Of a stretch of 64,000 nucleotides of DNA, positions 39,301 to 47,051 are shown piece after piece. Location: NCBI RefSeq assembly GCF_049651025.1, contig NZ_JBASBH010000077.1:1-64000 (forward strand), written 5' to 3'. Both the position numbers and the translations under genes were made by a program. Each line of letters starts with the position of its first letter. Positions within the stretch are counted from its first letter, which is position 1. The notes under the pieces were generated by a model. That model made no database searches, was not told the origin of the DNA, and saw only the letters and a program-made list of their open reading frames with translations. This DNA is from Parvibaculum sp049651025. GTDB taxonomy: Bacteria > Pseudomonadota > Alphaproteobacteria > Parvibaculales > Parvibaculaceae.

Positions 39301-39890
39301 GCCGAAGCTGGCTGGCGTTGGTCTCGTCGGTCAATGGCTCGGGCACGATCAAGACGAAGGATGCCGCATTCGCGCCGCTCGATGTGGCTGGCTATTCCGA
39401 CGCGTTGAAGGCGCTGAAGCTTGTCGACGGGCTGTCGGGCTTGTCGAGCCAGACGCTGCAAAAGGGAGCGACGCCGGTTACGGGTATCGACGGCGATTTT
39501 GCGATGAAAGACGGCGTCGTCAATTTGAAGCGCGATGAGTTGTCGCTCAAAGGCGGCAAGGCGAAGCTCGCCGCCATGTTCGATTTGCCGCGTCTTGCCG
39601 CCGATAGCGAACTTGACGTCAAACTCACCGATCCGGCAGATGCGCCGGGCTTTTCCAATGTTGCTGCGGGCAAGGTTGGCAAGATCGAACGGCGCGTGGA
39701 CACGATGGCGCTTCAGCAATTCGTCTCGAAGCGGATACTTGCGCAAAACGCAGAGGCCGCGGGCGTGAATTTCATCCCGAAGGAATTGCGCAATCTGATC
39801 GGGCTGTCGGACGACAAGGTCAAGGGCCCGGCGATTGCCGGCATTCCTCTGCCGATGCTGCGTCCGGTGCAGAACGCAGTCGTTCAATAA
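36393..39890 (+). CDS. AsmA-family envelope protein
   Basis: 1165 aa from TTG 36393, chosen because GGAG lies 8 nt upstream and the product then begins directly with the membrane anchor (LSYIAGLVAVLLIAALVGPTFVDW). No ATG is available near this point; the in-frame codons further upstream do not look like protein. The remainder is a long, beta-rich periplasmic region with AsmA N-terminal features (GREVKIGGDISFVILPAPHLTMNDVSLAN) and the C-terminal AsmA_2 domain. AsmA-like proteins are proposed to move or regulate phospholipids between membranes; that role is inferred. Its stop abuts the stop of the opposing RHH gene with no gap. Confidence 0.9.
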   Translation: MNTVLSYIAGLVAVLLIAALVGPTFVDWNRFRGEFETQGQKLTGREVKIGGDISFVILPAPHLTMNDVSLANVANGDNADFVRIGQVDAEVALAPLLSGAISVSSVKVTRPQIHLEIAANGHNNWRDLVAAAPMHEEGLFGLSSVSLEKATFEEGTITFVDHRSKRNWRVEHLNGDVIATSLVGPIRAELSLQTNNIPIAVRIALGNFSGNKAFPITAEVQSLKAPAKLLFSGISTGFSSDARVDGTASLELGNTKATEGEKARAPLRIEAGVVSNGETATFRNLIVAMAGTTLKGEGRASWRSRPTASIQLSGEALTLDPLIDRLADFAAGGKVPFGGLVNIPTPGWIDAKANVKVAGLLIRDVLVKDAVLDVALDNGELAITRARGDIAGGTNFELSGALVGGETPRFDGKVAAESANLAALARWLDTLRAEPVAHDAPTPSAETTASKEPRRPFAVSSRVSLTSERLDFADIAAAYATSPEPADLRGNVSFTSQGERPLLTASLTAKTFTLDPLRALWPAGGTKPWALLDTYDVDIVATADRLTIDGNEVGGLDVSAGAMQGTLDLRRFNATDFAGAKVAFAGTLSGVSEGKLDALQGKINGEIAAEKTDGLLKLFDVKASGLSGPAQLTVDFASGQAVDSEAKLDTLAVKGTLGDSRVDAVLKRGRASDGSINRVDLIANASSADGRALFRQLGFDASDGLKGAGSASLQLSGPSAKPYGTTLRVNVGEGTFTAKGQTSDPLGERVFTGHADISASNVNAVLAALGAPKYVADFATAQASGPSFVLSADVRSQPHVLAFNSIEIVTGNMHISGEASYADAAEGKLPQLTGKLEANALDLTPIFATAKDAQTTWPTAALDWSALGLFEGNVALKVGTLSIGSIKFSDADMQLALANSVLSVSPFAAKFADGKAAMSARIEGGKAGEPGIGLTFGVENADIAAAGTQAFGSSFGTGRATINAQFEAQGRSWLALVSSVNGSGTIKTKDAAFAPLDVAGYSDALKALKLVDGLSGLSSQTLQKGATPVTGIDGDFAMKDGVVNLKRDELSLKGGKAKLAAMFDLPRLAADSELDVKLTDPADAPGFSNVAAGKVGKIERRVDTMALQQFVSKRILAQNAEAAGVNFIPKELRNLIGLSDDKVKGPAIAGIPLPMLRPVQNAVVQ

Positions 39891-40121
39891 TCAGATGCAG
39901 ACGGCGCTCTTGTTCTTGAAGTGAGCGAGAATATAGACGCGCACCGCGCCGGAAAGATTGCCTTCGCTGTCGCGCCCTTCGTCGATGCGGCGAACAAGTT
40001 CGTTCACGGATATATCTTCCGAACAGGCAATTTCCTTCAGCGCATCCCAGAAGGGCCGCTCAAGCGAGATGCTGGTGCGGTGGCCGGAGATGGTGACGGA
40101 GCGTTTGATCTCTGCGGGCAT
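39891..40121 (-). CDS. Ribbon-helix-helix domain protein
   Basis: 76 aa. KRSVTISGHRTSISLERPFWDALKEIA is a ribbon-helix-helix pattern: a beta strand with alternating polar residues, then a helix, and SVNELVRRID as the second helix. In related genomes this family lies beside DUF4169 and fumC genes. DNA binding is plausible but the family is uncharacterised. It is downstream of fumC on the same strand with a palindromic repeat between them. Confidence 0.87.
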   Translation of the reverse strand: MPAEIKRSVTISGHRTSISLERPFWDALKEIACSEDISVNELVRRIDEGRDSEGNLSGAVRVYILAHFKNKSAVCI

Positions 40122-40136
40122 GGCAATCCAATTGTG

Positions 40137-40222
40137 CTGTCACCCCGGGTTTATCCCGGGGTCCAGAGCCGCGAATTCAGCCTATGCCGCCCCTGGATCC
40201 CGGGACAAGCCCGGGATGACAG
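40137..40222. repeat. Palindromic intergenic repeat, family B copy 1 (86 bp)
   Basis: Bounded by CTGTCA and TGACAG. The left hairpin CCCCGGG-TTTAT-CCCGGGG and right hairpin ATCCCGGG-ACAAG-CCCGGGAT sit on an outer pairing of GGTCCAG with CTGGATCC. It lies between the fumC stop and the RHH start. Confidence 0.85.
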
Positions 40223-40234
40223 AGAAAGGCTGGA

Positions 40235-41626
40235 TTACTCCGGTGCGATCATCTTTTCGGGCCGCACGACCGCGTCGAATTCTTCGTTTGTCACATAGCC
40301 GCCGCCGACGGCTTCCTCGCGGAGTGTCGTGCCGTTCTTGTGCGCGGTCTTGGCGATTTTGGCGGCATTGTCATAGCCGATCTTCGGCGCGAGTGCGGTG
40401 ACGAGCATCAGCGAGCGCTCGAGAGCAGCCTTGATATTGTCTTCGCGTGCTTCGATGCCGACGACGCAATTCTCGGTGAAGGAGACAGCCGCATCCGCCA
40501 TCAGGCGCACGCTTTGCAGGAAGTTGTAAGCCATGACGGGGTTGTAGACGTTCAACTCGAAATGGCCCTGGCTGTCTGCAAATGTCAGCGTCGTGTTGTT
40601 GCCGAAAATCTGCACGCAGACCTGCGTCATCGCCTCGCACTGGGTCGGGTTCACCTTGCCCGGCATGATCGACGAGCCTGGCTCGTTCTCGGGCAGCGAC
40701 AATTCGCCAAGGCCCGAACGCGGGCCCGAACCGAGGAAGCGGATGTCGTTTGCGATCTTGAAGAGCGAGGCGGCAACCGTATTGATGGCGCCATGGCTGA
40801 AAACCATTGCGTCATGAGCGGCGAGCGCTTCGAACTTGTTCGGCGCGGTGGTGAAGGGCAGATGCGTGATCGAGGCGATGCGTTCGGCCACCATTTCAGC
40901 AAAGCCGACCGGTGCGTTGAGGCCGGTGCCGACTGCGGTGCCGCCTTGGGCGAGCTCCATCAGTGCGGGCAGGGTCTGCTCGATACGGGCGATGCCGTTT
41001 TCGATCTGCTTGGTGTAGCCGGAAAATTCCTGGCCGAGCGTCAGCGGCGTCGCATCCTGTGTGTGGGTACGACCGATCTTGATGATCTTCGACCACTGGT
41101 TCGCCTTGTCGTTCAGCGCATTGCGCAACATCTGGAGCGCGGGAATGAGGCGGTGGTGGATTTCTTCCGCGCAGGCGACATGCATGGCGGTCGGAAAAGT
41201 GTCATTCGACGACTGGCTCATATTGACGTGATCGTTGGGGTGGACGGGCTTCTTGGAGCCCATCTCGCCGCCGAGCATTTCAATGGCGCGGTTCGAGATC
41301 ACTTCATTGGCGTTCATGTTCGACTGCGTGCCGGAACCCGTCTGCCAGACGACAAGCGGGAAATGCTCGTCGAGCTTGCCTTCGATCACTTCCTGCGCGG
41401 CCTTGACGATGGTTCCGCCGATCGTCTTGTCGAGGCGGCCAAGGGCCATGTTGGTTTCGGCAGCTGCGCGCTTCACGATGCCGAGTGCGCGGACCACGGG
41501 GGCGGGCTGCTTTTCCCAGCCGATCTTGAAATTGCCAAGCGAACGCTGCGCCTGCGCGCCCCAATATTTATCGGAAGCCACTTCAATTGGGCCGAAAGTA
41601 TCGGTTTCCGTACGGGTCTTCGTCAT
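40235..41626 (-). CDS. fumC: Class II fumarate hydratase FumC
   Basis: Oxygen-stable fumarase of the TCA cycle, converting fumarate to L-malate. 463 aa from ATG 41626 (MTKTRTETDTFGPIEV). The fumarase/aspartase signature GSSIMPGKVNPTQ is present, along with GSGTQSNMNANEVISN and the HPNDHVNMSQSSND active-site segment. Length is standard. A downstream repeat and the RHH gene follow; sspB lies upstream on the same strand 140 nt away. Confidence 0.96.
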   Translation of the reverse strand: MTKTRTETDTFGPIEVASDKYWGAQAQRSLGNFKIGWEKQPAPVVRALGIVKRAAAETNMALGRLDKTIGGTIVKAAQEVIEGKLDEHFPLVVWQTGSGTQSNMNANEVISNRAIEMLGGEMGSKKPVHPNDHVNMSQSSNDTFPTAMHVACAEEIHHRLIPALQMLRNALNDKANQWSKIIKIGRTHTQDATPLTLGQEFSGYTKQIENGIARIEQTLPALMELAQGGTAVGTGLNAPVGFAEMVAERIASITHLPFTTAPNKFEALAAHDAMVFSHGAINTVAASLFKIANDIRFLGSGPRSGLGELSLPENEPGSSIMPGKVNPTQCEAMTQVCVQIFGNNTTLTFADSQGHFELNVYNPVMAYNFLQSVRLMADAAVSFTENCVVGIEAREDNIKAALERSLMLVTALAPKIGYDNAAKIAKTAHKNGTTLREEAVGGGYVTNEEFDAVVRPEKMIAPE

Positions 41627-41766
41627 CGCTCGCGCTCCCAATGGGTAGTTTCGTTGGGCGCTGATTTAGCACGAGGGAGGGCGGGGGCCAAGGATGAGGA
41701 GGCGGTGCTTCGATAAAGGCGCCAAGCCCGACCGTGACGCGTGGGCAACTGAATATGCGGTTGCGG

Positions 41767-42234
41767 CTATTTCTTGCGGAACGCGTCGAGGCTGACCACC
41801 GCAGCATCGCCCTGCGGCAGAGCGGGTGCTTCTTCCTTCGTCGCAACGGCCTTCGGCGCTTCCGCCGCGCCTTCCGGCTTGCTCACTTCGAACTGAAGGC
41901 CGAACTGGACGCTCGGATCGAAGAAGGCGTGGACCGCCGAATAGGGGACGACGAGTTTTTCGGGAATCTTGTTGAAGGTCAGATCGACCGAGAATCCATC
42001 GTCGCGCACATCGAGATTCCAGAACTGATGCTGGAGGACGATGGTCATTTCCTCGGGATATTGCTTGCGCAATTTCTCGGACACTTCGACGCCGGGCGCA
42101 TCGGTGCGGAAGGAGATGTAGAAGTGATGCTCGCCGGGCAGACCTTTTTTCAGCGCGACATCGAGCGCGCGACGTATGACGCCGCGCAGGGCTTCCTGTG
42201 CCATCACGTCATAATGCATCTGGTCTTCGGCCAA
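41767..42234 (-). CDS. sspB: ClpXP adaptor SspB (alphaproteobacterial type)
   Basis: Delivers ssrA-tagged proteins to ClpXP. 155 aa: a dimeric substrate-binding domain (about residues 1-115, with HHFYISFRTDAPGVEVS and VPYSAVHAFFDPSVQFGLQFE), a flexible Ala/Pro/Glu linker, and the C-terminal ClpX-docking peptide VVSLDAFRKK. The ssrA gene lies about 1.6 kb upstream on the same strand and encodes a tag that keeps the AANDNxAE element expected to be recognised by this SspB class. Gap to fumC 140 nt. Confidence 0.93.
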   Translation of the reverse strand: MAEDQMHYDVMAQEALRGVIRRALDVALKKGLPGEHHFYISFRTDAPGVEVSEKLRKQYPEEMTIVLQHQFWNLDVRDDGFSVDLTFNKIPEKLVVPYSAVHAFFDPSVQFGLQFEVSKPEGAAEAPKAVATKEEAPALPQGDAAVVSLDAFRKK

Positions 42235-42333
42235 GGTTCAGTACTCCTTACGGGTCGTCGAATGTGGTCCGGGGATTCAATCAGCCTTTTGGGTCGCGGT
42301 CCATATGCCGTTGCCGCTTATCTGCAACTGCGA

Positions 42334-43035
42334 TCAGATAGATGTTCCAACGACAGCACCTATGCCCGCCGTCAACGCCATGGCGAGCGCGCCCCAGAAG
42401 GTGACCCGAAAAGTTGCCTTCCAGACATTCGCGCCGCCCGCCTGCGCGCCGATCGCACCGAGCAGCGCAAGGAATGCAAGAGACGCAATCGAAACCACAG
42501 GAACGAGCGCGGATTGCGGAGCTATAAGAACCATCGCGAGCGGCAGCGCTGCGCCAACGGCGAAGGTTGCAGCGGAGGTTAGCGCGGCCTGAATGGGGCG
42601 CGCCGTTGTAATTTCTGAAATGCCAAGTTCATCATGTGCATGCGCGCCGAGCGCATCCTTTGCCATCAACTGATCGGCAACCTGATGCGCAAGTCCGAGA
42701 TCGAGTCCGCGTTTCACGTAAATCTGTGCAAGTTCCTCGCGCTCGAAAGCAGGCTGGCTCACGAGTTCCTTTTGCTCGCGCGCGAGATCGGCCTGTTCCG
42801 TATCGGACTGCGAACTGACGGAAACATATTCGCCTGCCGCCATGGACATGGCCCCGGCCACCAGTCCGGCAATGCCGGTAATCAGGACGCTCGCGCTGCT
42901 GGCCGAAGCTGCCGCAACACCGACGATCAAGCTCGCCGTTGAAACGATTCCGTCATTGGCGCCGAGCACTGCTGCACGCAGCCAACCGATACGCGCAACC
43001 AGATGTTTCTCGGGGTGGACATGAAGACGTGTCAC
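42334..43035 (-). CDS. VIT1/CCC1-type Fe2+/Mn2+ transporter
   Basis: 233 aa. LGANDGIVSTASLIVGVAAAS in the first membrane segment and MSMAAGEYVSVSSQSDTEQADL are signatures of the VIT/CCC1 family. A cytoplasmic metal-binding helical domain (EREELAQIYVKRGLDLGLAHQVADQLM) is followed by three further membrane segments. It probably exports Fe2+ or Mn2+ from the cytoplasm; direction and metal are inferred from the family. Confidence 0.92.
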   Translation of the reverse strand: MTRLHVHPEKHLVARIGWLRAAVLGANDGIVSTASLIVGVAAASASSASVLITGIAGLVAGAMSMAAGEYVSVSSQSDTEQADLAREQKELVSQPAFEREELAQIYVKRGLDLGLAHQVADQLMAKDALGAHAHDELGISEITTARPIQAALTSAATFAVGAALPLAMVLIAPQSALVPVVSIASLAFLALLGAIGAQAGGANVWKATFRVTFWGALAMALTAGIGAVVGTSI

Positions 43036-43057
43036 GCGATTTCCTCAAGTTGCAAAT

Positions 43058-43837
43058 TTATGTGGTCGATGCGGGGCGGCTCCTAGCTCTGGATTCAACA
43101 AGGGCGGCGAACTCTGTGCCGAAGCGGTGGGCGTCGCCCGGCCAGCGCGCCGAGAGATAGTTGCCATCCAGCACGGTGAAACCGCGATGCAGCTTGTCGG
43201 GCCTGTCACGCTTGATGGCGGTCGGGCCGGTCAGGAAATCATTCGGGCTGGCGAGCAGCGAGCGGATCTCGGTTTCAAGCGGCGTCGAATAGGTGCGGTA
43301 ATAGTCTTTCATCCATGCCCGCGTCATGCCCCAGGCAATCAGCTCCTGCGAGCGGGTAAGGCCGGTGGTCCGCCGCCCGTGCAGAACGGATTTGCCGTTC
43401 GCCGCTTTCGAGCGCGCGACGAGCAAAGTGCCGTGGCAGATCGCGCCGACAGGTTTTCCGGTCGTGAAGAACTCCGCGACGACGGATTGCAGCTTTGCCG
43501 ATTCGAGATAGGGCCGCATGCCCTTGGCGTGTCCGCCGGGAAGCAGGAGCGCGTCGAAATCTGCGGTCTGGATGTCGTCATATTTGATGGGCGATTTGAA
43601 AGCGGCGCTTTGCGCCATCGCCATATAGGCGGCGCGTCCGGCGGCATTGGCGCGCAGCATCTGGGCGAGAGGGCCAAGGCCCTTGCCCGTCACCATGATG
43701 GGGTCGGCAGCGCCCGGTTTTCCGTCCGGCGTCGCAAAGACCACATGATGGCCCTTGGCTTCGAGGATCGTCCAGGGAACGCCCGTTTCGGTTGGATCGA
43801 AATCACGCGAGGGGAGCGGCATCAGAATTGTCGCCAC
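43058..43837 (-). CDS. DJ-1/PfpI family protein (type 1 glutamine amidotransferase-like)
   Basis: 259 aa. The nucleophile elbow is GAICHGTLLVARS with a Cys in the expected position, and LLPGGHAKGMRPYLES gives the upstream strand. FDPTETGVPWTILEAKGHHVVFATPDGKPGAADP resembles the larger DJ-1/PfpI-like proteins related to Hsp31-type enzymes. Substrate unknown; glyoxalase III, deglycase-like or chaperone activity are all possible. It begins about 35 nt downstream of the ssrA 3' region on the same strand. Confidence 0.85.
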   Translation of the reverse strand: MATILMPLPSRDFDPTETGVPWTILEAKGHHVVFATPDGKPGAADPIMVTGKGLGPLAQMLRANAAGRAAYMAMAQSAAFKSPIKYDDIQTADFDALLLPGGHAKGMRPYLESAKLQSVVAEFFTTGKPVGAICHGTLLVARSKAANGKSVLHGRRTTGLTRSQELIAWGMTRAWMKDYYRTYSTPLETEIRSLLASPNDFLTGPTAIKRDRPDKLHRGFTVLDGNYLSARWPGDAHRFGTEFAALVESRARSRPASTT

Positions 43838-43869
43838 GATCTCGAATCCTTGAATGGCGTGGGAGGGGG

Positions 43870-44195
43870 GAGAAGTGGGGGTTTCTGTTGCCAGGCACCC
43901 CCGAGCCCCGCCTTAACCGGCTAAAGTTAAGGACTTCAATCGAAGTGCAGGCACTGCATTACGCAGCGACGGCAACCTCAGCATAGTTGTCATTGGCAAC
44001 TATAAAACGGCCCGCTAACGGCGGAACCATACCGGGCAAAAGAACTACTTTTACACCCTCGTCGATCCTAGTTCGCCCCCAATGAACCCTGCCAGGACAG
44101 AGAGAAATTGGTGGAGGCGCCGGGTACCGCCCCCGGGTCCGAATGGCTTATTATGTAATCCGTTTATCGCCATAGTCAGCCGAAGCTGACGAGCC
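43870..44195 (-). ncRNA. ssrA: Two-piece (permuted) tmRNA gene ssrA
   Basis: Read on the minus strand. The acceptor piece comes first (about 44193-44109), with GTCAGC-TTCG-GCTGAC near its 5' end, the T-arm region CATTCGGACCCGGGGGCGGT, and the acceptor strand CGCCTCC followed by ACCA (CCA at 44111-44109). A 28-nt spacer (44108-44081) separates it from the coding piece, which begins at 44080 with GGGGGCGAAC. GGGGGCG pairs fully with CGCCTCC and leaves a G-U pair at position 3, the alanine identity element. The tag frame is at 43997-43959. The 3' end near 43870-43876 is estimated from the last pseudoknot-like helix. The reversed piece order is the alphaproteobacterial permutation. Confidence 0.95.
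43959..43997 (-). other. tmRNA tag-peptide reading frame
   Basis: The resume codon GCC (43997-43995) opens codons for ANDNYAEVAVAA, then TAA at 43961-43959. With the alanine carried by tmRNA the tag is AANDNYAEVAVAA. The C-terminal AA is the ClpX degron and the AANDN part the probable SspB contact. Confidence 0.95.
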
Positions 44196-44196
44196 A

Positions 44197-44224
44197 TATA
44201 TAGGGCCTTGGTGGTGGAAATCAA
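44197..44224 (-). promoter_or_regulatory. Probable sigma-70-type promoter of ssrA
   Basis: On the minus strand TTGATT (44224-44219) and TATATA (44202-44197) are 16 nt apart, placing the transcript start near 44190, at the 5' end of the acceptor piece. Confidence 0.6.
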
Positions 44225-44251
44225 AGTGCCGCTGGTCGAATGAAAATAGGC

Positions 44252-44272
44252 TTTTGATAATCATTAGCAATA
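44252..44272. promoter_or_regulatory. Fur-box-like site upstream of the iron transporter genes
   Basis: TTTTGATAATCATTAGCAATA contains TGATAATCATTA, close to half-sites of the classic Fur box GATAATGATAATCATTATC. It is 43-63 nt before the iron-binding protein start, fitting repression by Fur or a related iron regulator. It also lies just upstream of the divergent ssrA promoter. Confidence 0.55.
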
Positions 44273-44314
44273 TGACTAAGGTGGTCTCCTTGAACACGAG
44301 GATGACCCCCTTCC

Positions 44315-45343
44315 ATGCAGATCAAACGTTTTTTCCAGGCGGGCCTGCTGGCCGCGTCGGCCGTTATTTTCACCGGCGCCGCAGCGCAGGCGGCTGAAGA
44401 GATCAACATCTATACGACGCGCGAACCCGGCCTGATCGAGCCGCTGATCGCCGCCTACAAGGCGAAGACGGGTGTCGAGGTCAAAACGATTTTCATGAAA
44501 GACGGGCTGGCCGAGCGCGTGGCGGCGGAGGGCAAGAACTCGCCCGCCGATCTGTTGATGGCGGTCGATTTCGGCAACCTCGTCGATTTCGCCGACAAGG
44601 GCGTGACGCAAAGTGTTTCCTCGCCCGTGCTTGATGCGGCGGTGCCTGCCAATCTGCGCGACAAGGAAGGGCGCTGGTTTGCGCTGTCGTTGCGCGCGCG
44701 CATTCTTTATGCGGCCAAGAGCGAGAAGATCGAGAGGTTCACCTATGAGGCGCTTGCCGATCCGAAGTGGAAGGGCAAGATCTGCATTCGCTCCGGCCAG
44801 CATCCCTACAATACGGCGCTGGTCGCGGCCTATATCGCACATCACGGCGAGGCGAAGGCCGAGGCGTGGCTGCGCGGCGTGAAGGCGAACCTCGCGCGCA
44901 AACCCTCCGGCGGCGACCGCGATGTTGCTCGCGATATTCTGGGCGGCATTTGCGAAATCGGTATCGGCAATTCCTACTATGTCGGCCTGATGCGCAGCGG
45001 GAAGGGCAATCCGGAACAGAAGGCCTGGGGCGAAGCGATCGATGCCGTTCTGCCGAGCTTCGAAAACGGCGGTACGCATGTGAACGTGTCGGGCGCGGCG
45101 CTTGCCAGGAACGCGCCGCATAAAGAAGCGGCGGTGAAGTTCCTTGAGTTCCTCGTTTCGGACGAAGGGCAGCAGCTTTATGCGCAGGGGAACTTCGAAT
45201 ATCCGGTGAAGGCCGGCGCCCGCACCTCGCCGCTGATCGAGGCGCTTGGTACGCTGAAGGTCGATGCGCTTCCAATTGCAGACATTGCCAGGCATCGCGC
45301 GGCGGCGAGTGCGCTTGTCGACAAGGTCGGCTTCGACGGCTAA
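44315..45343 (+). CDS. Ferric iron ABC transporter substrate-binding protein (FbpA/FutA type)
   Basis: 342 aa. Signal peptide MQIKRFFQAGLL ... GAAAQA with cleavage before AEEINIYTTRE, the typical start of mature FbpA/FutA proteins. The adjacent tyrosines Y221-Y222 in GNSYYVGLM correspond to the iron-binding YY pair of this family. Mature length fits the class 2 periplasmic iron-binding fold. The permease gene follows after 7 nt. A Fur-like site lies upstream, consistent with iron-controlled expression. Confidence 0.93.
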   Translation: MQIKRFFQAGLLAASAVIFTGAAAQAAEEINIYTTREPGLIEPLIAAYKAKTGVEVKTIFMKDGLAERVAAEGKNSPADLLMAVDFGNLVDFADKGVTQSVSSPVLDAAVPANLRDKEGRWFALSLRARILYAAKSEKIERFTYEALADPKWKGKICIRSGQHPYNTALVAAYIAHHGEAKAEAWLRGVKANLARKPSGGDRDVARDILGGICEIGIGNSYYVGLMRSGKGNPEQKAWGEAIDAVLPSFENGGTHVNVSGAALARNAPHKEAAVKFLEFLVSDEGQQLYAQGNFEYPVKAGARTSPLIEALGTLKVDALPIADIARHRAAASALVDKVGFDG

Positions 45344-45350
45344 CTCGCTC

Positions 45351-47051
45351 ATGCAACCTGCTTTGAGCCTCCGCGCCGTTTTTGCGGCGAGCAATCTGTG
45401 GCTGGCCGGTTCGGCCGCCATAGCATTGCTCGTCGTGGCGCCGCTCGTCGTTCTTGGGTCGATTGCGGCGGAAGGCTCAGGCGAGTTGTGGCCACATCTC
45501 ATGGCCTATGTGCTGCCACAATCGGCGATGCAGACGATCGTTCTGCTTCTCGGCGTCGGCGCTTTCGTGCTTGTCGTGGGCGTCGGTGCGGCCTGGACGG
45601 TGACGGCGTATGAATTTCCGGGGCGCAGGATACTCGAGTGGTCGCTATTGCTTCCGCTTGCCGTGCCGACCTATGTCGTTGCCTATGCCTATCTCGATAT
45701 TCTGCATCCGCTCGGGCCGGTCCAGTCGCTCTTGCGCGATCTTCTCGGCATTGCCAGCCCGCGCGATTTGAAGTTGCCGGATATTCGCTCGCTTGGCGGA
45801 TGCACATTGCTGCTTGGCCTCGTGCTTTATCCTTACGTCTATCTTTCCGCGCGGGCGATGTTCCTCTTGCAGGCTGGCAGCCTCATTGAAAGCGCGCGGA
45901 TGCTGGGGGCGGGGCCCTTTGCGGTTTTCTGGCGCGTTGCTCTGCCTGCCGCTCGGCCCGGCATTGCGGTCGGCGGAAGCCTCGCGCTGATGGAAGCGCT
46001 GAACGACATTGGCGCGGCGCAGTTTCTTGGCGTGCAGACGCTGACGGTTTCGATTTATTCCACATGGGTCAATCGTTCGAGCCTGCCCGGTGCGGCGCAG
46101 ATCGCACTGCTCATGCTGGCGATTGTGCTGGTGCTTATTCTGCTTGAACGCTGGGGGCGGCATCGCGATGAGGCGGTGGCGTCTGAAATCGCTGAAAGCA
46201 TGGAACCGCGGCATATTCGCGGTTATCGCGGTGCGCTTATCTGCGGTGTGACGAGCCTGCCGGTCCTGCTCGGCTTCGTCGCGCCAGCGGCCTATCTGTT
46301 GATCGAGACGGTGAAGCGCATTCGCGTAGCGGGCGTGTCGCCTGCGATCATCACGGAGATCGGCAACACGGTTTCGATTGCCGCCATCTCCACCGTCGTC
46401 ATCATCGTCACGGGCTTCTGCATTGCCTATGCCATGCGGGTGCGACCGGGGCGGGCGGCTGGCTTCTTCGCCCGCGTTTCGGCGCTCGGCTATGCCATTC
46501 CGGGCACGGTGCTCGCGATCAGTCTGCTCGCGCCGCTCGCCGCTTTCGACAATGCGGTGGATAGTTTTGCGCAGAACTGGTTTGGCATTTCGACGGGCCT
46601 GCTGCTTTCAGGGTCGGGAGCGGCGCTCATTTATGCCTATGCCGCGCGTTTCATGGTGATCTCGTCGGGCGGCATCGAGGCGGGGCTCAACAAGATTTCA
46701 GGCACGGTCGACGAAACGGCGCGGACGCTGGGTGCGGGGCGTGCGGCACTGATGCGCATGATCCATTTGCCGTTGCTGCGGCCTGCGCTGGCGACCGCCG
46801 CGCTGCTCGTCTTCGTCGATTGCATGAAGGAACTGCCTGCGACGCTTCTGCTGCGGCCATTCGACTTCGAGACGCTGGCAACGCATCTCTATGCGGAAGC
46901 GGCGCGGGGCACCTATGAGGACGGGGCCATTGCGGCTTTGCTGATCGTGGCCGTGGGGCTCGTGCCGATCATGCTGCTGTCCCGGCTGGCGCGGGCTGAG
47001 CCGTCAGAAGACAGCCTCGAGGAAGCGCCCTCCACACTTTTAAGGTTATAG
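45351..47051 (+). CDS. Ferric iron ABC transporter permease, fused double-domain (FbpB type)
   Basis: 566 aa from ATG 45351 (MQPALSLRAVFAASNLW), 7 nt after the binding protein; a longer frame overlaps the previous gene and is not used. Two homologous permease halves, each about six membrane segments, carry EAA-type loops (ESARMLGAGPFAVFWRVALPAARPGI and ETARTLGAGRAALMRMIHLPLLRP-like). This is the usual single-chain FbpB design. The ATPase subunit that normally follows is absent; the next gene is thyA. Confidence 0.93.
   Translation: MQPALSLRAVFAASNLWLAGSAAIALLVVAPLVVLGSIAAEGSGELWPHLMAYVLPQSAMQTIVLLLGVGAFVLVVGVGAAWTVTAYEFPGRRILEWSLLLPLAVPTYVVAYAYLDILHPLGPVQSLLRDLLGIASPRDLKLPDIRSLGGCTLLLGLVLYPYVYLSARAMFLLQAGSLIESARMLGAGPFAVFWRVALPAARPGIAVGGSLALMEALNDIGAAQFLGVQTLTVSIYSTWVNRSSLPGAAQIALLMLAIVLVLILLERWGRHRDEAVASEIAESMEPRHIRGYRGALICGVTSLPVLLGFVAPAAYLLIETVKRIRVAGVSPAIITEIGNTVSIAAISTVVIIVTGFCIAYAMRVRPGRAAGFFARVSALGYAIPGTVLAISLLAPLAAFDNAVDSFAQNWFGISTGLLLSGSGAALIYAYAARFMVISSGGIEAGLNKISGTVDETARTLGAGRAALMRMIHLPLLRPALATAALLVFVDCMKELPATLLLRPFDFETLATHLYAEAARGTYEDGAIAALLIVAVGLVPIMLLSRLARAEPSEDSLEEAPSTLLRL

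Noticed and set aside
37722..39887. 721-aa open frame on the minus strand across asmA
   Set aside because: Antisense shadow; Arg-rich low-information product with no motifs, while asmA has a membrane anchor and family pattern.
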